From Clitoria ternatea (lineage: Eukaryota > Streptophyta > Magnoliopsida > Fabales > Fabaceae): 64,000 nucleotides of DNA. Each line of letters starts with the position of its first letter. Positions within the stretch are counted from its first letter, which is position 1. The translations under genes were made by a program, and so were the position numbers. Shown here one piece after another: positions 58,476-64,000 of this stretch. Where the stretch lies: assembly GCA_037962975.1 (NCBI GenBank), contig CM075669.1, positions 109,136,501 through 109,200,500 on the forward strand, given 5' to 3'. The notes beneath the pieces are model-generated. The model was not told the origin of the DNA, did no database searches, and saw only the letters and a list, made by a program, of their open reading frames with translations.

Positions 58476-60644
58476 TGTCGCGACCTAAATCGCGGCGGGA
58501 GGCCGATCGTAAAAAGAAAATTAAGTTTCCCGAGTTCCCTCCGGAAACTGTGGAGTCGCCACTAATGTTTTTAAGGTAAAACATCAGAAAAACCTTAACA
58601 TGAAGGTACTGGTCATAAATTAAGATTTTAAGTTCGGGAGTCTAATTAAAGGTGGGGAAGGTATTAGCACCCCACACTGTCCGTTTTAAATGGTTACCCT
58701 AAATTGTTTAAGTTTGAATAATCCTACTACTTTATAATTTAAACCGCTTAGAGATGCCATATGGATTGGTTGTTGATTTAATGATTTTTAAAATTATAAA
58801 CTTTACGATTAACAAGACGTCTCGTCCAAATTAATCGAGTTATCGTTAAAAGCATGATGATTTTATTTTTACTAGTAAAAGGGATATATATTTTTTAAAA
58901 ATTTGGGCCCGACAGGAATAATTGTTCCCGCTCCTACGTATTCCCCAATCGTTAGGGGAAATCAGGGTTACGTAGTTCTTTGAGTTATTTTTAAAAAAAC
59001 GCGAAGTAAGTTATATTTTTAAAAAGAGGAAGCCTTAGGTTTTAAAATGATTTTATTATATTTCAAAAGGAGAACTTAATAGTCTAGGTTAATTTGAGAA
59101 TGAAAAGTTTATTTAAAGACCTAGATTAACAGGACGTCTCGTCCAAGGAATCTATGAGGATATTTTGACTTTATTATATTATAGATATTATTAAAGTATT
59201 TTATGGTTTAAATTCTTTTAGGAAATTTTACATAGATTGACAGGACGTCTCGTCCAAAAAACCTATAAAGACCCTAAATTTATTATCAAAATATATTTTT
59301 TTTATGGTCGAAATTAATTTTGGGACAACTAAAAACCTATTTTATTTGGAAACTTAGGCCAATAGGACGTCTCATCCAAATTGATCCCTAATGTGAATAT
59401 ATTAATTTTTTTACCTATTGGCATCACAAAAATACTTCATGGTCTAGAAGTTAAACATAGGTTAATGAGATATCTTGTCTAAATTAACCCTAGTATAAAG
59501 ATTTTAATTTTAAGCACATACCAACATCGATCTAATTAATTTTTTTCATTTAGTCACCAAACATTAACAGGTATCTTAGGCTACTAAATATTAGTTTGTT
59601 TTAGATGAAAACAAGTTTCACACATTTAATCATACACATTATAATTCTCTATAAGACAAGGATCACTGATAATCACAACAAGAAATTGTGGAAAATAAGA
59701 AAATACCTGGCGTCAATTTTATTTGTCAATTGTCCTTCTGTAAATTACGTTGAAAATTCATTGGCAGTCTTGATTTACGTAAATGCAAATCTGTGGCCAA
59801 TTCCGATTTCTTCCTGATTCACGTCAATATAACCTTTCTGATTATATGCCTTTTTCCTATGCCCACCTGACCACGCTCCTCAATTACGTTTTCTTTTCCT
59901 CCCCTCCCCTTTTTAACGTGCCTGTACTACCTATATATATAAATTGAAGCTGTGTGTCTTATCTCTTTATTCCATTTCTGTTTTTTTCCTGACCACGTTT
60001 TTCCTTATCCTAAAAAACCAATTGCGTGAATCTCTCCTTTGCCACTTGGAAGTCCTTATATATATAAATATGTATTGAACTCCTTTCTCAGTTTATTTCT
60101 TTCTGTTTCTGCCCCCCACCTTATAATAATATATATTATATATATCTTTTGCTTCAAAAACTGATTTTATCCTTTTCCTTGCGTGAATATACTAATCCCT
60201 TTTTTTTTTCAATTGCGTTATTGCGTTACTTGCTTCTTATAACATATAAAACCTCCTTTTGTTTTCATGTGGACTATATTATATATATTTATCATTTTTA
60301 TAATACATATTAAAAATTGATTTCATCTATCTCCTAAAACTCTTATCTCTTAAAATCTTCTCATCATTTTCTTTAATCTCTTATCTGATCTCTTAAAATT
60401 TGAATTTTAAACTTCCTTTCTCTGTTTGAATTTTAAATTTTTTAGGATTAGAGGTTCAAAAATTCAAAATTTATTATTCTGACAAGTATTAAAAATTTTG
60501 GAGATCACTGCCTAGATCAATAATTTGAAATTCAAACAAGCCCACAGGTTCACTTTTTTTTCTAAAAAGATTTTTTTTATTTTTTAGTATTTTTATTATT
60601 TATTGAAAATTTTAAATGGGCCCGGATAAAATTGGGTAGCAACA
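58476..60644 (-). repeat. Ogre 5' LTR (minus strand), unbroken copy
   Basis: Minus-strand TGTTGCTACCC to CGGGCGACA-like end (plus strand TGTCGCGACC..GGGTAGCAACA), 2169 bp. It serves as the reference that shows where the nested Tat element entered the other LTR. Confidence 0.95.
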
Positions 60645-60649
60645 TCCAT

Positions 60650-63322
60650 ATACTTTCACGCCAAAAGTAACATAATCCTACATTCTATAAATCAACAAGC
60701 AAGTATATACATATATACATCTCCTCTTCTAGATTCCATATCGCCCTGGCCTCATTTAGCTCTTGCCTCCACGGTGTACATCAATACCCGCATCAATCAC
60801 TAAAACCACAATACAGGGGGTGAGTGATTGGAATTAAGAATTAATATAGAAATAACAACATAACTCAGAAAAGCATAACTTAGCTATCTTCCTAATTACA
60901 ATTACAGATCATAATTATTCGCCCTTCATGACATCTCTTTACTTATCACTTAAATCATTATACCTCTATGATCTTATCAGTTACCAAGATCAATGCCAGT
61001 GCTAACTCATTTCCAATCAATTCTACTCTAGCATAAACACCTAGTCATTCATCCTCTAGTTCATTATCTAATTCTACCATACACGAGTTCACATATTACT
61101 TAACCTTATCCTTTATATTCATTATCATTGAATAATACAACATCAAGTGTTAGATACATTCAATAACTCAGCCATCACATCATATACCATCATCATAACA
61201 TATAAATAAGTCAATAAGTGTAAAACACAACTCACTCTCACTTAGATAACATGACGCCTAGTATCCGGATACTAAAAGGATCAACCTTCAGCTGGGGGTC
61301 CGACTTGACACCCTGTGAACCCGACTTGGTTCACCGAGTCCGACTTGGCTCCCCCTCAACCACTGGGTCATAGACCTTTGGGTAGTTCAACTGGGTCCGA
61401 CTTGACCACGGAAGCCAAAAACGAGGGTGATACATACCGTCGGTCATCCTCCACCATATAATCACATAATTATCATATTACATAAATCATAGCACATAAT
61501 TACAATCATCATATACAACTGTTAGAAACTTACATGTGCTCACAACATAGGGTGACCGACTTGTCAAGCCTATCAATATGGTACCATCACATATAGTCAA
61601 TCATAAAGTATAAACATACAATCCCTTTACTGGAAGCCTGTCAGGAGCCGCTCCTTGACCGTGTAACACACCAGCGATCACTCCTCGCCCTCAATAGTAT
61701 ATAGGGTATCTCATCCATAATACACAACTTAATATAATTAAAGCATCATGAATCACATACACAAATGTCAGAAGCTGACATGTGTTTGTCACACAGGGTA
61801 GCTGACTTGCTAACCCATCTATATACTGTTACAACTTATTTTAACACAACTAAACCCCATCAATTTCATGTATAAATATCAGAAGTTGACATATACTTAC
61901 CTCACAGGGCAGCCACATAACTCAACCTTCGTAAGCCATGCTTCAATATTTCATCTAATTATACATAATTACGTTACCCGCACTAGCAAATATTACCTGA
62001 TCAATATCCAACTAGCACTATCAATCTCGATTATTGTATATACCATTTTCCATCATTATTATCCTAATTCCTTTTTACCTTATCCTCGCTTATTAACTTC
62101 AGATCCCATCATCAATTTATTCTAACTTTATTCATATTGCTTTTCTGTTATGATCATTTATTACAATATAAAATCCTCTCTTCTACTTACATAGTCTTAT
62201 CAACTCATTAGTATTTTCATATCTAATCGACTTCCCATTTTTCATATTTCACCTTATTAAATCCTCACTTACTTACCTAACATATATATATATATATATA
62301 TCCATCGTATCACCAACTTTCTTATCCAATATAAACCATTATATTTAAAACTCCTTTAACCACTACACATTCTACATATTCAATTTATAGATTCACTTAT
62401 TACTTATTAACCAGGGTTATAATACACATCATTCTCTAACCATCCATATTGGAAATTTCTAAATTCAATTAAGGTATTTAAAATAGTTATAATATATTCT
62501 TTTCCTTAATTGCCAATGGCGTAGGAAATTTCTAAATTAACCTTAACCCAACACACCCCCCTTACCTCGATTCTGAGTTTTCCAAGGCTTCAAATCACTT
62601 GATGGGTCCTTCCTGAATCCTTAAAACTCTAAAATAAATTTAATGAAGCTTTAATAAATTATTATAATTACTAAACCGTAATCCATAACCTTAAAACAAG
62701 TCCTAATTCCAACTTTAAGTTACCAAAGCTTACCATTTCTATTTTCGACCTTCATTTCCAAGTTCCTCTGTACCAAACGACTTTAAAATCCTTAAATCCA
62801 AACCTACAAGCGTCGAAATATAAAATTTGTTAACTTTCTGCTACACCCAATACTCCAAGGTCCTCACCCAAGTTCCAACAACCATTTAAACTCAAGGATT
62901 AAACCCCAAACACAATTAGGGTCACGGATTAGAGAGGGAAGGAGAAGAAAATCACAAAGCAAAGGTTCTAACATGCTTACCTTACTTCTTCAAGACCAAT
63001 TACGCAATTATTTTGAAGGATCCAACAAGCTCCAAGCAAAATCGCATGGAAGGAGAGAAAATGGAGAAGAAAGAGCTCGTGGGTTTCTGTTTTGCATGCC
63101 CCTGATTTAAACCGATCGCGATACTGACGCTATGCATCCCACTGACGTTACGCGTCAGCTCATTAATTCCTACCTGACGCTACGCATCAGGGTCCTGATG
63201 CCATTTTCCTTAAAATTCCATTTTCCACTTAATTTCTCACATATTATTATAATTTCAACTCCAAATAATACTTTTATTTATTTCTATTTATCTTCTAACA
63301 TTAAAACATCAAGGATGTTACA
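60650..63322. mobile_element. Right part of large solo-LTR-like block
   Basis: Continuation of 26858-27736 after the Ogre insertion; ends GGATGTTACA. Contains repeated TCCGACTTG phrases (61310-61400), (AT)n at 62282-62301, and GACGC-type motif blocks at 63123-63190. No gene on either strand. Confidence 0.5.
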
Positions 63323-64000
63323 TAAAGGGAGAGGGAGACAGCAACTGAGAGAGGAAGGGAAGGTTAGGGAAAATGATTAGGGGAGGGAAGGCAGCTGTTG
63401 AGTTAGATTAAAAACTTAGCAAGGACTACAGACCGTCGCTAACAAAGTCATTAATAAGGCCAACTGGCAAAAATAGCGACGACAGATGAGACCCGATCGC
63501 TTAACTGAATACAGATAGAAACAGCTAAAAACCCCGTTGCTACGGTGGCACAACTATCGACATCGTCACCTCGTCGCTAAATTCACTGCTTACTAGCGAC
63601 AACACAAAATCCGTCGCTAGATATGGCTGTATCAAAAACTTGACACATGTAAAACCTAGGGACGACTTTTGTATCTGTCGCTTCCTTGGTTTATCTAGCA
63701 TGGATAGATGATCTGTCGCCTAGTTAGCCACAAATAGCGACAACAACATCCGTTGCTACATTTGAAAATTTTTGGTTTCCCACCAACTTTTTTTAGATTT
63801 TGTTTGGCGCCATATTTAGCGACGAAGGTCTATCCGTCACTATTATGTTCCCTCCAATGATTTTGTTGGGCACCAAATATAGCGACGTACTAACTACTAT
63901 CGCTAATTTTGGAGGTAAATGTTAGCGACTGCGTTAGCGACGGGTATGACTTAGCGATGGAGATATCGACGGTATTTGATCAATTTTTAGTGCCGGTAGG
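63323..64000. mobile_element. CACTA-type right arm with subterminal repeats
   Basis: A purine-rich start, then about 20 copies of TAGCGAC/GTCGCTA words from 63432 to 63965, the same family as at 22087-22680. CAATTTTTAGTG at 63981-63992 is the inverse of CACTAAAAATTG and may be the terminal inverted repeat. It differs from the left CACTACTAAAAA, and the following CCG does not match the TAT before 22087. So the end may be mutated, lie just beyond the window, or belong to a sister element. Confidence 0.65.

Larger units (their letters stand above)
27737..60644 (-). mobile_element. Ogre-type Ty3/gypsy (Tat) retrotransposon, minus strand
   Basis: Flanked by the 5-bp duplication TCCAT (27732-27736 and 60645-60649). 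On the minus strand: LTR 60644-58476 starting TGTTGCTACCC, primer-binding site at 58473-58454, ORF1, gag, protease with G-patch, RT, RNase H, archaeal-type RNase H, integrase, a tandem-repeat 3' UTR, a polypurine tract, and the second LTR 46244-27737. This last LTR is split by the Tat element at 28874-45210. Without that insert the element is about 16.6 kb with LTRs of about 2.17 kb. Comparing LTRs by eye gives roughly 30 differences (about 98.6% identity). The coding regions carry about a dozen disabling lesions. Confidence 0.92.

Noticed and set aside
26853..63327. Target duplication for the outer LTR block
   Set aside because: AATTA and TAAAG do not match; I therefore call the block LTR-like only with moderate confidence.

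Overview
This is a repeat-dominated stretch of plant nuclear DNA. It looks like a legume, probably phaseoloid: spliced genes with GT..AG introns, Tat/Ogre Ty3-gypsy and Tork-like Ty1-copia retrotransposons, LTRs full of AATCGATTA motifs, and a nucleoredoxin of the kind seen in soybean relatives. The species assignment is inference. I see one host gene, a two-thioredoxin-domain nucleoredoxin in three exons (11045-14066). Nearly everything else is mobile-element sequence of different ages.

Layout. 1-3195: decayed gypsy integrase, split by a copia-type solo LTR (691-2156, TSD GAAGA) and followed by a 49-bp tandem repeat. 3196-5935: gene-free, LTR-like sequence with a TATA box. 5936-9706: a large solo LTR. 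10952-14066: promoter and the nucleoredoxin gene. 14943-16385: a decayed LTR. 16949-22086: a Tork-like copia element that has lost protease and integrase, holds its own nested solo LTR (17951-19247, TSD AAAGG), and is cut in its 3' LTR by a CACTA-type DNA transposon starting at 22087. 22087 to about 63992 reads as that CACTA family (TAGCGAC-rich arms at both ends), loaded with later insertions.

The centre is a Russian-doll stack. A solo-LTR-like block (26858-63322) is split by a minus-strand Ogre element (27737-60644, TSD TCCAT). The left LTR of that element is split by a plus-strand Tat-type gypsy element (28874-45210, TSD AAAAC, 730-bp LTRs with 8 differences). TSDs and the uninterrupted second Ogre LTR fix the order of the last two insertions.

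The most interesting content is in the inner Tat element. Besides an almost intact gag-pol (one TGA in the gag leader), it carries about 9 kb between pol and the 3' LTR with two tandemly duplicated antisense genes. Each has a gypsy-associated Transposase_28-like exon, a short phase-1 intron (82 and 87 bp) at the same position, and a coiled-coil exon. One copy is open throughout (about 717 codons); the other has two nonsense codons. The Ogre element has the order ORF1, gag, protease, G-patch, RT, RNase H, archaeal-type RNase H and integrase, but carries about a dozen nonsense or frameshift lesions despite LTRs that are about 98.6% identical. It probably moved using proteins supplied in trans.
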